Assembly (NCBI GenBank): GCA_016790635.1
Contig: JAEUOR010000034.1
Span: 62,001-126,000 of the forward strand
From: Burkholderiales bacterium
GTDB taxonomy: Bacteria; Pseudomonadota; Gammaproteobacteria; Burkholderiales; JAEUOS01
Length of the DNA: 64,000 bases
Direction of reading: 5' to 3'
Under the pieces are notes generated by a model. The model did no database searches and had not been told where the DNA came from. It saw only the letters and a program-made list of their open reading frames with translations. Below are positions 20,302-28,276 of the stretch, in pieces (the first letter of the stretch is position 1; every line of letters starts with the position of its first letter). Made by a program: the position numbers and the translations under genes.

Positions 20302-20649
20302 TCAGGAAGTCTGGCGCTGCAGGCCCGGGATGGCGCCGCGCGCGGCCGTCGCCGGCGTCCAGTCCTGTTCGAGCTCGATGTCGTGATTGATCCACAGCTG
20401 GCAGGTCAGTCGGTAGCCCTCTGCCAGTTTCGCGCCGAGCACCTTCTCTTCCTTCCAGTTGGGCGGCGGCAACGCTTCGCCGCCGGCGATGACGCGACTG
20501 GTGCACTTGCCGCACTTGCCCATGCCGCAACCATAGGAGAGGTTGGGGTAGGGAAACTGGCGGATGCCGGCGCGTACCACGAGATTGGAATTTTCCTTGA
20601 CCTCGCCGGTGTGTACGACGCCGTTCCGGTGGATGATGACTTTTGGCAT
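20302..20649 (-). CDS. Plant-type [2Fe-2S] ferredoxin
   Basis: A 115-residue ferredoxin. The cluster ligands are C41-x4-C46-x2-C49 in the SYGCGMGKCGKC loop and C83 in RLTCQLW. It has no reductase domain. ATG 20649 starts right after the regulatory region shared with the divergent diiron protein gene. Plant-type ferredoxins of this size feed electrons to oxygenases and other redox enzymes in the cytoplasm. The divergent diiron protein at 20910 is the obvious candidate acceptor; this is inference from position. A TTCGTATAC motif lies about 25 bases upstream of the start and probably governs its expression. Confidence 0.88.
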   Translation of the reverse strand: MPKVIIHRNGVVHTGEVKENSNLVVRAGIRQFPYPNLSYGCGMGKCGKCTSRVIAGGEALPPPNWKEEKVLGAKLAEGYRLTCQLWINHDIELEQDWTPATAARGAIPGLQRQTS

Positions 20650-20671
20650 GGAGTCAAAGCACCTTTGCAAA

Positions 20672-20682
20672 TTGTATACGAA
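20672..20682 (-). promoter_or_regulatory. Candidate operator, left copy of an inverted TTCGTATACWA motif
   Basis: The minus strand reads TTCGTATACAA here, nearly the same as the plus-strand TTCGTATACTA at 20771. The two copies face each other across the divergent intergenic region. The half-site contains the palindrome GTATAC. It overlaps TACAAT, a candidate -10 for the ferredoxin gene (plus coordinates 20671-20676), so a bound regulator would block that promoter. The GntR-type regulator at 25548 is the natural candidate. Confidence 0.5.
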
Positions 20683-20760
20683 AACATAGAGCCCGCGCCT
20701 CAAATCGCTGGTCGCGGCTCATCTGGAAGACTAGGATAAACCTTGTCGGCCTCAGGGTGC

Positions 20761-20789
20761 TTGACGACACTTCGTATACTATATACTAT
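20761..20789 (+). promoter_or_regulatory. Candidate sigma-70 promoter for the diiron protein operon
   Basis: TTGACG at 20761-20766 is a good -35. With a 17-base spacer the -10 is TACTAT at 20784-20789; TATACT at 20782 with a 15-base spacer is an alternative. It is 120 bases before the ATG at 20910. The candidate operator lies inside the spacer, a classic position for repression. The AT-rich stretch stands out in this GC-rich window. Confidence 0.5.
20771..20781 (+). promoter_or_regulatory. Candidate operator, right copy of the TTCGTATACWA motif
   Basis: TTCGTATACTA in the spacer of the candidate promoter at 20761-20789, inverted relative to the copy at 20672-20682. A further ATATAC follows immediately, extending the dyad. 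Binding by a dimeric regulator such as the local GntR/FCD protein would occlude RNA polymerase. Not tested experimentally. Confidence 0.5.
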
Positions 20790-20909
20790 TTTGCATGCGT
20801 GCGGATTGCTGCCCTGGCCCCCTGCTCACCGGCTGGTTTCCAGAAATGCGGTAATGCCGACGATTCGTCAACTTGATCCCTATTCCCGTTTACGCCACAG
20901 GAGCCCAGC

Positions 20910-21680
20910 ATGCCTGCATTGATGAACCGTGACGAGTTTCGCACCGCCCTGGAAAACGCCATCAAGGGCAAGAGCGCCAACATGGCGCCATTCTCGGTCG
21001 CCTGGGCCAGCGGCAAGCTGTCGCGCGCCCATCTGGCGCGCTGGGCGGAGAACCACTTCCACTACGTCGGCCCGTTCGCCGACTATCTCGGCTACATCTA
21101 CGCGCGAACCCCGGAGCACTATCGTGAGGCAAAGGACTTCCTGCTCGCCAACATGTACGAGGAGGAGATCGGCGGCGACCGCCACACCGACCTCCTGATT
21201 CGCTTCGCCGAGGCCTGCGGCACCACGCGTGAGCGAGTCAAGGATCCCGACAACATGTCGGCCACCACGCGCGGACTGCAGAGCTGGTGCTACGCGGTGG
21301 CAATGCGCGAGGATCCGATCGTAGCCGTTGCCGGCTTGGTCGTGGGCCTGGAGTCGCAGGTGCCGTCGATCTACCGCAAGCAGACGCCGACGCTGCGCGA
21401 GAAATATGGCTTCACCGATGAGGAGGTCGAGTTCTTCGACCTGCACATCGTCTCCGACGAGATCCACGGCGAGCGCGGCTACCAGATCGTGCTCGAGCAC
21501 GCCGACACGCCGGTATTGCAGCAGCGCTGCCTGAAGATTTGCGAGATCGGCGCGCAGATGCGCCTGCTTTACACCACAGCCCTGTACCACGACTACGTGG
21601 CCAGGGATATTCCGATCGCAGAGCTCGAGTCGGTCGATAGGAGCGTCGCGCGGGTCGCGCGCGAGCTCGCGCACGCTTGA
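20910..21680 (+). CDS. Haem-oxygenase-like diiron oxidase/oxygenase (CADD/PqqC-like)
   Basis: A 256-residue all-helical protein of the TenA/PqqC/CADD superfamily. Six metal ligands of the haem-oxygenase-like diiron group can be placed: E85, H92, E148, and the H179-x3-D183-x2-H186 helix. PqqC lacks such a set, so a diiron enzyme is favoured. Compared from memory with chlamydial CADD, the sacrificed Tyr27 aligns with S29 and Lys152 with Q158, so a CADD-like self-sacrificing p-aminobenzoate synthesis is unlikely. AGGAG lies six bases before the ATG. Ferredoxins encoded divergently may deliver electrons. The reaction is probably an O2-dependent oxidation; the substrate is unknown. Confidence 0.82.
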   Translation: MPALMNRDEFRTALENAIKGKSANMAPFSVAWASGKLSRAHLARWAENHFHYVGPFADYLGYIYARTPEHYREAKDFLLANMYEEEIGGDRHTDLLIRFAEACGTTRERVKDPDNMSATTRGLQSWCYAVAMREDPIVAVAGLVVGLESQVPSIYRKQTPTLREKYGFTDEEVEFFDLHIVSDEIHGERGYQIVLEHADTPVLQQRCLKICEIGAQMRLLYTTALYHDYVARDIPIAELESVDRSVARVARELAHA

Positions 21681-21703
21681 TCGACAGGCCGGCCCGACAT
21701 CCG

Positions 21704-22183
21704 ATGAAAACCGCAAACAAGCTTGAACTCGCAGACGCGCGCGCGATGGTCGCCGCCGCCGTCGCCAAGGCCGGTGCCATCGGCGTGGCGCAGACCGTGT
21801 GCATTGTCGACGACGGCGGCTATCCGCTCGCGCTCGAGCGCATGGACGGCGCGCGCATCACCGGCCCGCAGATCGCCTGGAACAAGGCGTTCACCGCGGC
21901 CGGGCACAAGCGTTCCACCCACCTGTTCAACTCGCCGCCCAGCGGACCGGCCTTGCCGGGCAACGAGGCCTTCGGCATCCAGTGGAGCTTCGACGGCAAG
22001 TTCGCCGTCTTCGTCGGCGGCTTTCCGGTCGTCGTCAACGGCGAGGTGATTGGCGGTGTTGGCCTGTCCGGCGGCAACGGCGAGCAGGACACGCAGTGCG
22101 GGGTCGCGGCACTACAGGCGCTGGCCGACCGCCTCGGGCCGCAGGGCGCGACGGTGACGGTCGCAGCCGACATCAAGAAATAG
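21704..22183 (+). CDS. GlcG/HbpS-like protein (DUF336)
   Basis: A 159-residue protein of the GlcG/HbpS family. The N-terminal helix LELADARAMVAAAVAKA is followed by the family strand VCIVDDGGYPLALERMDGA, then AWNKAFTAAGHKR and the glycine-rich VNGEVIGGVGLSGGNGEQDTQ, split by short turns. It forms octamers in known structures; HbpS binds haem and GlcG-like genes sit in many catabolic operons. It has no signal peptide. It starts 23 bases after the diiron gene and belongs to its operon. It may bind a cofactor, a small ligand or the pathway intermediate. Confidence 0.85.
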   Translation: MKTANKLELADARAMVAAAVAKAGAIGVAQTVCIVDDGGYPLALERMDGARITGPQIAWNKAFTAAGHKRSTHLFNSPPSGPALPGNEAFGIQWSFDGKFAVFVGGFPVVVNGEVIGGVGLSGGNGEQDTQCGVAALQALADRLGPQGATVTVAADIKK

Positions 22184-22274
22184 TCCGCCCGCCGCGGCGC
22201 GCGGCCGCCCGTGACCCCGAGGCCCGGCGCGGCGGCCTGGTTCAACCATGCATTCCATCGCAAAGGAATCGTTC

Positions 22275-23249
22275 ATGCATCGCACCCAGTTCAAGCTCGT
22301 CCGCCTCGTGATTGCCGTCGCGGCCATGTGGGCGGCGACGGCCGCCGGCGCGTTTCCGACCAAGCCGGTCCGCATCATCATTCCGTTCGCCGCCGGCGGC
22401 ACCGCCGACCCGTTGGCGCGGATCCTGGCCGAAGTCATCGACAAGAAGACCGGGGCCAAGTTCGTGATCGACTCGCGCCCGGGCGCCGGCGGCAACATCG
22501 GCAACCAAGCCGTGGCGAGCGCGGAAAAGGACGGGCACACGATTCTGCTCGGCGCCAACAACAATTTCGTCGTCAACCAGTTCCTGCTGCCGCAAAGCGC
22601 GGTCGACGTCGCCAATGCGTTCGCGTTCGTCAGCATCCTGGTCGACCAGCCGCAGGTTGTGTATGTGCGCGCCGATCTGCCGGTCAATTCGCTCAAGGAA
22701 CTCATCGACTACGTCAAGGCTCGCCCGGGGCAGATCAACTACGCGTCCCCGGGCACCGGATCGGCGCCGCATCTGTCGGGCGAAATCCTGGCCGACCTGT
22801 ACGGCCTGTCGATGGTCCATGTGCCCTACAAGGGGGGGGCGCCGGCGATCACCGCGCTCCTGGGTGGCGAGGTGCAGCTGTATCTGGCCTCGTTGTCGGT
22901 CGGGCGCGCCAACATCCAGGCCGGCAAGCTCAAGGCGCTCGCGACGACCTCGGCGGTGCGGCTGGGTGCGCTGCCCAATGTCCCGACCACCCGCGAAACG
23001 GGCTTCGCCGACTATCGGATGACCAACTGGTGGGCGCTGGCCGCGCCCAAGGGAACGCCCAAGGCCAGCCTGGACTGGCTGCAACGGGAGTTCGCCCTGG
23101 CCATGCGCGAGCCTGAGGTTAGCAGGCGTCTCGAGGACCTCGGCTTCGTCATCGTCGGCAGCACGCCGGAGCAGTTCGAGGAGCGCTTCCGCAAGGAGGC
23201 CGCCGAGTATCAGCAACTGATCAAGACGCGCCAGATCACGGCGCAGTGA
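22275..23249 (+). CDS. Tripartite tricarboxylate-type (Bug/TctC) solute-binding protein
   Basis: A 324-residue periplasmic binding protein. A signal peptide ends near AAGAF, and the mature protein begins FPTKPVRIIIPFAAGGTAD, the standard Bug start. Later family blocks are PGAGGNIGNQAVA, NYASPGTGSAPHLSGE and VPYKGGAPAI. The ATG at 22275 has AAAGGAA seven bases upstream. No TctA/TctB membrane genes are present, so it is an orphan binding protein or a sensor of the pathway substrate, as is common in Betaproteobacteria. A run of eight Gs at 22832-22839 encodes part of YKGGAP. The ligand is probably a carboxylate or aromatic acid. Confidence 0.92.
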   Translation: MHRTQFKLVRLVIAVAAMWAATAAGAFPTKPVRIIIPFAAGGTADPLARILAEVIDKKTGAKFVIDSRPGAGGNIGNQAVASAEKDGHTILLGANNNFVVNQFLLPQSAVDVANAFAFVSILVDQPQVVYVRADLPVNSLKELIDYVKARPGQINYASPGTGSAPHLSGEILADLYGLSMVHVPYKGGAPAITALLGGEVQLYLASLSVGRANIQAGKLKALATTSAVRLGALPNVPTTRETGFADYRMTNWWALAAPKGTPKASLDWLQREFALAMREPEVSRRLEDLGFVIVGSTPEQFEERFRKEAAEYQQLIKTRQITAQ

Positions 23250-23265
23250 ATGAACTTCGACAAAG

Positions 23266-24792
23266 ATGACCACAACCATTGTTGACACCGCGCTGGGGCG
23301 CGTGGCCGGGGAGCACCATGGCGGCGTCCTGCGATTTCGCGGGATTCCCTATGCCGCCGCCCCGGTGGGTGCGCTGCGACTGCGCTCGCCGCAGCCGCAC
23401 GTGCCATGGACCGGGGTGCGCGATGCCACCGCCGCCGGCCCGGCCAGCCTGCAGACACTGGGCGGCAACCAGACCTGGATGAACGAGCCGATCCCCGACC
23501 AGTCCGAGGACTGCCTGTTTCTCAACGTCTGGACGCCGGACACCGGTGCCCGGCTGCCGGTGCTGTTTTGGCTGCACGGCGGCGCCACCCGCAACGGCCA
23601 CGGCGCCGCCCCGGGCATCGACGGCGCCGCGCTCGCGCGGTCGCAGAACCTGGTGGTGGTGACAATCAACTACCGCCTGGGCGCGCTGGGCGGCCTCGCC
23701 CATCCCGACCTGCGCGATCCGGTCTCGGGGCACTGCGCGAACTGGGGCATGCAGGACAAACTGGCGGCGCTCGCCTGGGTGCGGCAGTCGATCGCCGGCT
23801 TCGGCGGCGACCCGGCCAACGTGACGCTCGCCGGGCAGTCCTCGGGCGGGGCCAACGCGGCCATCATTGCGCAGCACGGTCTGGCGGCGGATTGCTACCG
23901 GCGCATCATCGTCCAGAGCCCGCCCCTGTTCCGGCCGCCGATGTTCGTCGAACTTGATGCCGCGGCACAGTACACCGAATTGCTGGCGGGCAAGCTCGGT
24001 GTGAGCGTCATCGGACTGCGCGACATCGACGGTGTTGCCTTGCAACGCGCCGAGCAGATGCTCGCCTCCTCGCCCGAACTGGCGGCCAGCATGGGCCGCC
24101 CGCGCACTGCGCCCGTGCGCGACGGTAGCTTGCTCAAGCACTGGCCCTACGATGCGCCGCTTGCAAACTGCCCGGTACTGGCTGGCTGGACGCGCGAGGA
24201 GGCCAACTTCTGGTTCGACTTGCACGATGTAGACGGCCGCGTGCTCTCGCCGCAAAAGGCGCCGGCGACCTTGGCCGAGCTGGAAAAGCGCATCGGCGCT
24301 CTGATCGGGCTGCACTATGCGTTCGGCGAAAAGCCCGCTGCCGCCGCGGTGGCAGCGGCCTATGGCGGCGCCGACGATCCCGGCGCCGCCTGGTGCGCCG
24401 CCTATACCGATCTGGTGTTCCGCGCGCCGATCCTGCATCTCGCCGGCCGCCAAGCGCGCGCCGGTCGGCCGGTGTTCGCCTATGAATTCGCCTTTCCCCT
24501 GCCGCCTCCCGGGCGCGGCTCGCCGCATGCCGCCGACGTGCCGTTCGTTTTCGGCACCACGGGTGCGGCGCATTTCGCGCGCAAGATCGGCAGCGCTCCC
24601 GCGGTCGAGGTGCTGTCGCAGGCGATGATGCGCTCATGGGCCGATTTCGCCCGAGGCGGCGTGCCCGGGGCCGAATGGCCGGCGTTCGATACGGAGCGCC
24701 CGCGAGTGATGCGGTTTGGTCCTGTGCACGCGCAGGCGGTCGAACTGCAGGATGCGGCGCGCCTGGCGCTGTGGCCGGCGTACCGGGCCTGA
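23266..24792 (+). CDS. Type-B carboxylesterase
   Basis: A 508-residue esterase/lipase of the type-B family. It shows GRVAGEHHGGVLRFRGIPYA at the start, the EDCLFLNVWTP block, an oxyanion HGGA near residue 104 and the nucleophile elbow LAGQSSGG with S192. There is no signal peptide, so it acts in the cytoplasm on an imported ester. It starts 16 bases after the binding protein gene, and its TGA overlaps the next ATG (TGATG). In this operon it could release an acid that the diiron enzyme then oxidises; that order is inferred. Family members also hydrolyse carbamates and amides. Confidence 0.88.
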   Translation: MTTTIVDTALGRVAGEHHGGVLRFRGIPYAAAPVGALRLRSPQPHVPWTGVRDATAAGPASLQTLGGNQTWMNEPIPDQSEDCLFLNVWTPDTGARLPVLFWLHGGATRNGHGAAPGIDGAALARSQNLVVVTINYRLGALGGLAHPDLRDPVSGHCANWGMQDKLAALAWVRQSIAGFGGDPANVTLAGQSSGGANAAIIAQHGLAADCYRRIIVQSPPLFRPPMFVELDAAAQYTELLAGKLGVSVIGLRDIDGVALQRAEQMLASSPELAASMGRPRTAPVRDGSLLKHWPYDAPLANCPVLAGWTREEANFWFDLHDVDGRVLSPQKAPATLAELEKRIGALIGLHYAFGEKPAAAAVAAAYGGADDPGAAWCAAYTDLVFRAPILHLAGRQARAGRPVFAYEFAFPLPPPGRGSPHAADVPFVFGTTGAAHFARKIGSAPAVEVLSQAMMRSWADFARGGVPGAEWPAFDTERPRVMRFGPVHAQAVELQDAARLALWPAYRA

Positions 24793-25514
24793 TGTCCGAT
24801 CCATTCACCGCAGGCAATCTGCTGTGCGCCCTCGCGGTCCTGGTCGGCGCTTGCGTCCAGGGGACCAGCGGTATCGGCTTCGCCTTGTTCGCTGCGCCAC
24901 TGGTGGCGCTGATCCAGCCGGCGCTGGTGCCGGGCCCGATGCTGGTTCTGGGCGGTGTCGTGTCGATGCTGGCCGCGTTGCGCGAGTGGCGCCTGATCGA
25001 TCTTCGTGCCGCGTCGATCGCCTTCGCCGGTCGCGTGCCCGGATCGCTGGCGGCTGGGCTCGCGATAGGTGCGTTCGCGCACAAGACGTTCGCGACCTTG
25101 TTCGCGCTGATGATTCTGGCGGCGGTTGCCCTCTCGCTTGTCGCCGGACGCGTCGAGGCACGGCCATTGATGCTGGGCGGCGCCGGGTTCGCTTCCGGCT
25201 TCATGGGCACCATCACATCGGTGGGCACGCCACCGATGGGGCTGGTGCTGCAGAGCGCCGACCCGGGGCGCCTGCGCGCGACCATCGGTGTGTTCCTGGT
25301 GGCTGGAGCGGTGGTGTCGCTGTCGGTGCTGGCGGCGGCCGGGCGCTTCCACTGGAGCGACCTGATGCGGAGTCTGATGCTCCTGCCGGCGCTTGGGCTG
25401 GGGTTCATGCTGTCCACGCCGTTGCGGGGCCGCTTCTCCCAGGCGGCGATGCGCAAGGCCGTTCTGACGATCTCGACCCTGGCAGCGCTGCTCCTGCTGT
25501 GGCGTTCCGGATGA
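24792..25514 (+). CDS. TauE/SafE-family membrane exporter
   Basis: A 240-residue membrane protein with about eight hydrophobic segments. The TauE/SafE signature GACVQGTSGIGFALFAAPLVAL is near residues 19-40 (in two blocks), and a second repeat has GGAGFASGFMGTITSVGTPP. The family exports sulfite, sulfoacetate and other small anions. Its ATG overlaps the esterase stop, so it belongs to the operon. It may export a sulfonate-derived or carboxylate by-product, or import the substrate. It is followed 33 bases later by the GntR regulator. Confidence 0.85.
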   Translation: MSDPFTAGNLLCALAVLVGACVQGTSGIGFALFAAPLVALIQPALVPGPMLVLGGVVSMLAALREWRLIDLRAASIAFAGRVPGSLAAGLAIGAFAHKTFATLFALMILAAVALSLVAGRVEARPLMLGGAGFASGFMGTITSVGTPPMGLVLQSADPGRLRATIGVFLVAGAVVSLSVLAAAGRFHWSDLMRSLMLLPALGLGFMLSTPLRGRFSQAAMRKAVLTISTLAALLLLWRSG

Positions 25515-25535
25515 AGCGTCCGGCGGCGGGGTTCC

Positions 25536-25541
25536 TATAAT
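25536..25541 (+). promoter_or_regulatory. Perfect -10 element immediately before the GntR start codon
   Basis: TATAAT ends six bases before the ATG at 25548, which would place the transcription start at or next to the A of the start codon. No Shine-Dalgarno fits between them. A -35 match at 17 bases is not visible. This suggests a leaderless transcript for the regulator in addition to read-through from the operon. Confidence 0.45.
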
Positions 25542-25547
25542 TTAGGG

Positions 25548-26237
25548 ATGAACCACACGCCTGCCCGATCCGGGCCCGCTACGTCTCTCGGCCGCGAGCA
25601 TGCCTCGCTTGCCGAGCAGGCAGCCCGCGAATTGCGCAGCGCCATCCTCACCAGCCGCCGCAAGCCGGGCGAGCGCTTGGTGGAGGACCGGCTGTCCGAG
25701 GAGATGGGTGTCTCGCGGGTGCCGATCCGCGAAGCATTGCGCATGCTGGCTGCCGAGGGTCTGGTCGAGGTGCAGCCGCGCCGCGGCGCGTCGGTGGCCA
25801 AGGTCTCGCCACAACTCGCGCGCGACCTGGTCGAGGTGCGCGCCACGCTCGAAGGCCTGAACGCGCGCCTGGCGGCCCGGCATCGCGAACCGGGTATCGT
25901 TGCGGAACTGACGCACGTGTTGAAGGACGGCAACGCCGCGGCGCGCACCCAGGACGTGAATGAACTGGTGCGCTTGAACGGCGCATTTCACGACAAGCTG
26001 GCCGAGGCCGGGCAGAACAGCATCCTGTGGGACATCATGCGCACACTGCGGGAGCGCACCGCGCTGGTCTTCGCCACCAACACCGCCAACCGCGCACGCC
26101 AGGACTGGGACGAGCACTCGCGCATCCTGGCTGCGGTGATCGAGGGGGACGAGGAACTGGCCGCCATGCTGGCCGCGCGGCATGTGCACCGCGCCGCGCA
26201 GGCGGCGTTCGCCGCCACGGGCGAAGCAGCCGATTAA
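25548..26237 (+). CDS. GntR-family (FadR/FCD type) transcriptional regulator
   Basis: A 229-residue regulator. A winged helix occupies about residues 20-85, with KPGERLVEDRLSEEMGVSRVPIREAL containing the recognition helix. An FCD effector domain follows (ARDLVEVRATLEGLNARLAA, later LNGAFHDKLAEAG and HSRILAAVIEGDEELA). FCD members sense carboxylates through a metal site. It closes the gene cluster at 20910-25514 and probably controls the divergent promoter at 20650-20909, where an inverted TTCGTATACWA pair is found. The start is supported by its alignment with GntR N-termini. Confidence 0.9.
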   Translation: MNHTPARSGPATSLGREHASLAEQAARELRSAILTSRRKPGERLVEDRLSEEMGVSRVPIREALRMLAAEGLVEVQPRRGASVAKVSPQLARDLVEVRATLEGLNARLAARHREPGIVAELTHVLKDGNAAARTQDVNELVRLNGAFHDKLAEAGQNSILWDIMRTLRERTALVFATNTANRARQDWDEHSRILAAVIEGDEELAAMLAARHVHRAAQAAFAATGEAAD

Positions 26238-26241
26238 GCCG

Positions 26242-26270
26242 TCGTCGCGAGAGCAACCGCGTCGCGGCGA
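26242..26270. terminator. Hairpin between convergent genes
   Basis: A nine-base stem TCGTCGCGA / TCGCGGCGA (one G-U pair) with an eleven-base loop, just after the GntR stop and before the convergent protease gene stop. There is no T-run, so intrinsic termination is uncertain. Confidence 0.4.
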
Positions 26271-26282
26271 TGCTCGAGGTAG

Positions 26283-27041
26283 CTAGAAGGCAGCGGACGC
26301 GTCCTCTGATGCCGGCTTGCTGGTCGGAAGCAAGAAGAGCAGCCACGGCACGGTTGCGCAGAGTGCGATCCATCCGAGTGCCAAGTGCGCATGATGATCT
26401 CCGGCAACGGTCAACTTGATGCCAGCTTGCACGACACCGTGCAAGAGTGCCGGCGCGAATACAGATCCGCCGCCGCGCTCGAACAACCAAGCCAGGGGAA
26501 ACGACATCGACACGGCAAGCACCAGCGATGTCAGCGCGATCACGGAGTCCAGGTGCAGCAAGAGCAGCAGATGAACCGCCACAAAGGGCACCGCCGACCA
26601 AAGTGCCGCACGGCGGAACGTGCGGGCCTCGCGAAAACGCCGGAATACGAAACCTCGAAACACCACCTCCTCGGCGATCCCGCCTTGCGCGAATATCCCG
26701 ACGGCAAGCTGCATGGCGCCTGGCAAGATACCAAGCTTCGCACCCGTGGTCGCCGCGAAAATTGGAAAATAGGCGAGCAGAGCCGTTGACAACGACAACG
26801 CCCATAGCAGCACACCTGGACTCGTCCCTCGCAGGCCCAACACCGCAATCGCCTCACCTACACTGCGTCGCGACAGCACCCGTTCGCAAGTGATTGCCGC
26901 GAGAATCACAAGCGCGCAGACGATCAACCCGGATTCGCCGCGTACGCTGCCAAGCACCCCTGCTGCGCAGTCAAGCAACAGCCACAGCACGGAAAATCCG
27001 ATCAGGGTCGGGACCGCGCCGCTGCGCGCCAGCGCCTTCAT
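26283..27041 (-). CDS. CPBP-family intramembrane metalloprotease
   Basis: A 252-residue membrane protein with about seven hydrophobic segments. It carries the CPBP (Abi/CAAX protease-like) motifs: EEVVFRGFVFRRFR with E124, E125 and R129, then VPFVAVHLL with H157, and a third HGVVQAG. These are the glutamate-histidine metal site of Rce1-type proteases. Bacterial members have roles in peptide maturation, bacteriocin immunity or unknown processing. The ATG overlaps the stop of the upstream nitroreductase gene by four bases, so the two form an operon. No obvious substrate gene is adjacent. Confidence 0.88.
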   Translation of the reverse strand: MKALARSGAVPTLIGFSVLWLLLDCAAGVLGSVRGESGLIVCALVILAAITCERVLSRRSVGEAIAVLGLRGTSPGVLLWALSLSTALLAYFPIFAATTGAKLGILPGAMQLAVGIFAQGGIAEEVVFRGFVFRRFREARTFRRAALWSAVPFVAVHLLLLLHLDSVIALTSLVLAVSMSFPLAWLFERGGGSVFAPALLHGVVQAGIKLTVAGDHHAHLALGWIALCATVPWLLFLLPTSKPASEDASAAF

Positions 27042-28159
27042 GCCTCGATGACCGCATCGATCGGGCGCCGCGGCGACATCGGCAGGCTCGGACCATAACC
27101 GAAGCGCATGACGAGGTCCGGTCGACGCCCCGGCATGCCCGCCAGGGCCGCCAACTCCTTGCGCAACGCCGGCACTTCGACAGGTTGGTTGATGAAAGCG
27201 GCTTTCATTCCAAGCACGGTAGCCTGCAATGCAAAACGCTGGCAAGATCGGCCAACGTCCACCCAGTGACGACGGTCGGCATTTCTTCCGCTGAATACGA
27301 TCACGCCTGAAGACGACGCCAGTTGGCGGGCATACTTGTCGTTCTCTGCACCGGCCGTGAACACCAGGTCGAACAGCGGTGCGCCCAGCCAGGTCGGCAG
27401 CGTCGGGTTCCCGCTTGCCGCGCTGAAAAGTCCATCGCCATGCGCGAGCGCGGCGCGCGGGTTGAAGCGCATCCAGGTCTTCAACTCGCCGACGAAGGCG
27501 CGGTCGGACATCTGCGCACTGTTTCCCGCGACCACGAGTTCCCTTACGCGGTCGATCTGAGCGCGTTCGCTGAAAACCACGATGTCGACACCGGGTATCG
27601 CGGCCGCGGAAGCGAGCCGCGTCAGATCAACAGCCGAGACAGCGCGTCCGTCGTATTCGTTCCTGGCGGATTGTCGGTGCGGGATCGCATTGCACAGGTC
27701 GGTCCGCCGAGGCGCGCCCGCGACATGCTCGTATACGATGGCACCCTCGCCGCTCGCCTCGAAGTGCGCCTCGCCCGGCATGCCCAACGCCGCGGCGGCG
27801 AGGGACATGTTCTCGAGCGCGCAGCCCAGGCTCACGTACAAGTGGTGATCGTCTTCATCCACGACCGGTGTCCGTCGTGCCATGTCCGGAACGATGCGGA
27901 TGACGTTTGGCGCGATGCGGAATCGCCAAGGCTGGGTGTTGTGGCCATTGGCCGCCAAAGTCGCAAAGCGGACCGCTTCGCGCGCGCCGCCATGCGGAGC
28001 CAAAGCGGCGCGTTGGGCGGCGACCGCGTGCACATAACCTTGCATCGTACCCATGCTGGCGAAACTTGCCCCTGCCATGCCGCTGGCAAGCGCCACCGCG
28101 CCGCCGCCGACCAAGATCGCCCGCCGATTCACTGCCTGCCCGGTATCGCCAAAGCACAT
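27038..28159 (-). CDS. Acg-type nitroreductase-fold protein with Tat signal
   Basis: A 373-residue protein. The N-terminus VNRRAILVGGGAVALASGMAGASF, read in two blocks, resembles a twin-arginine signal, so it is probably exported folded with FMN. The rest matches the Acg/FMN-binding nitroreductase group: AVRFATLAANGHNTQPWRF, then DLCNAIPHRQSARNEYDG and WVDVGRSCQRFALQATVLGM. Acg proteins of mycobacteria may bind FMN without being nitroreductases. It precedes the CPBP protease and overlaps its start. The role is unknown. Confidence 0.82.
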   Translation of the reverse strand: MCFGDTGQAVNRRAILVGGGAVALASGMAGASFASMGTMQGYVHAVAAQRAALAPHGGAREAVRFATLAANGHNTQPWRFRIAPNVIRIVPDMARRTPVVDEDDHHLYVSLGCALENMSLAAAALGMPGEAHFEASGEGAIVYEHVAGAPRRTDLCNAIPHRQSARNEYDGRAVSAVDLTRLASAAAIPGVDIVVFSERAQIDRVRELVVAGNSAQMSDRAFVGELKTWMRFNPRAALAHGDGLFSAASGNPTLPTWLGAPLFDLVFTAGAENDKYARQLASSSGVIVFSGRNADRRHWVDVGRSCQRFALQATVLGMKAAFINQPVEVPALRKELAALAGMPGRRPDLVMRFGYGPSLPMSPRRPIDAVIEA

Positions 28160-28276
28160 CCGGCCGAGGTATCGGCGCCTTCCTGGCAGTTCCGCATCGG
28201 CGCTTCGGCGGTCAAAGCGAGCTACTTGGACTGACGGGCAGGGACCGGAGCGGCGCGCGCATGCTGTCGTCCGGCC

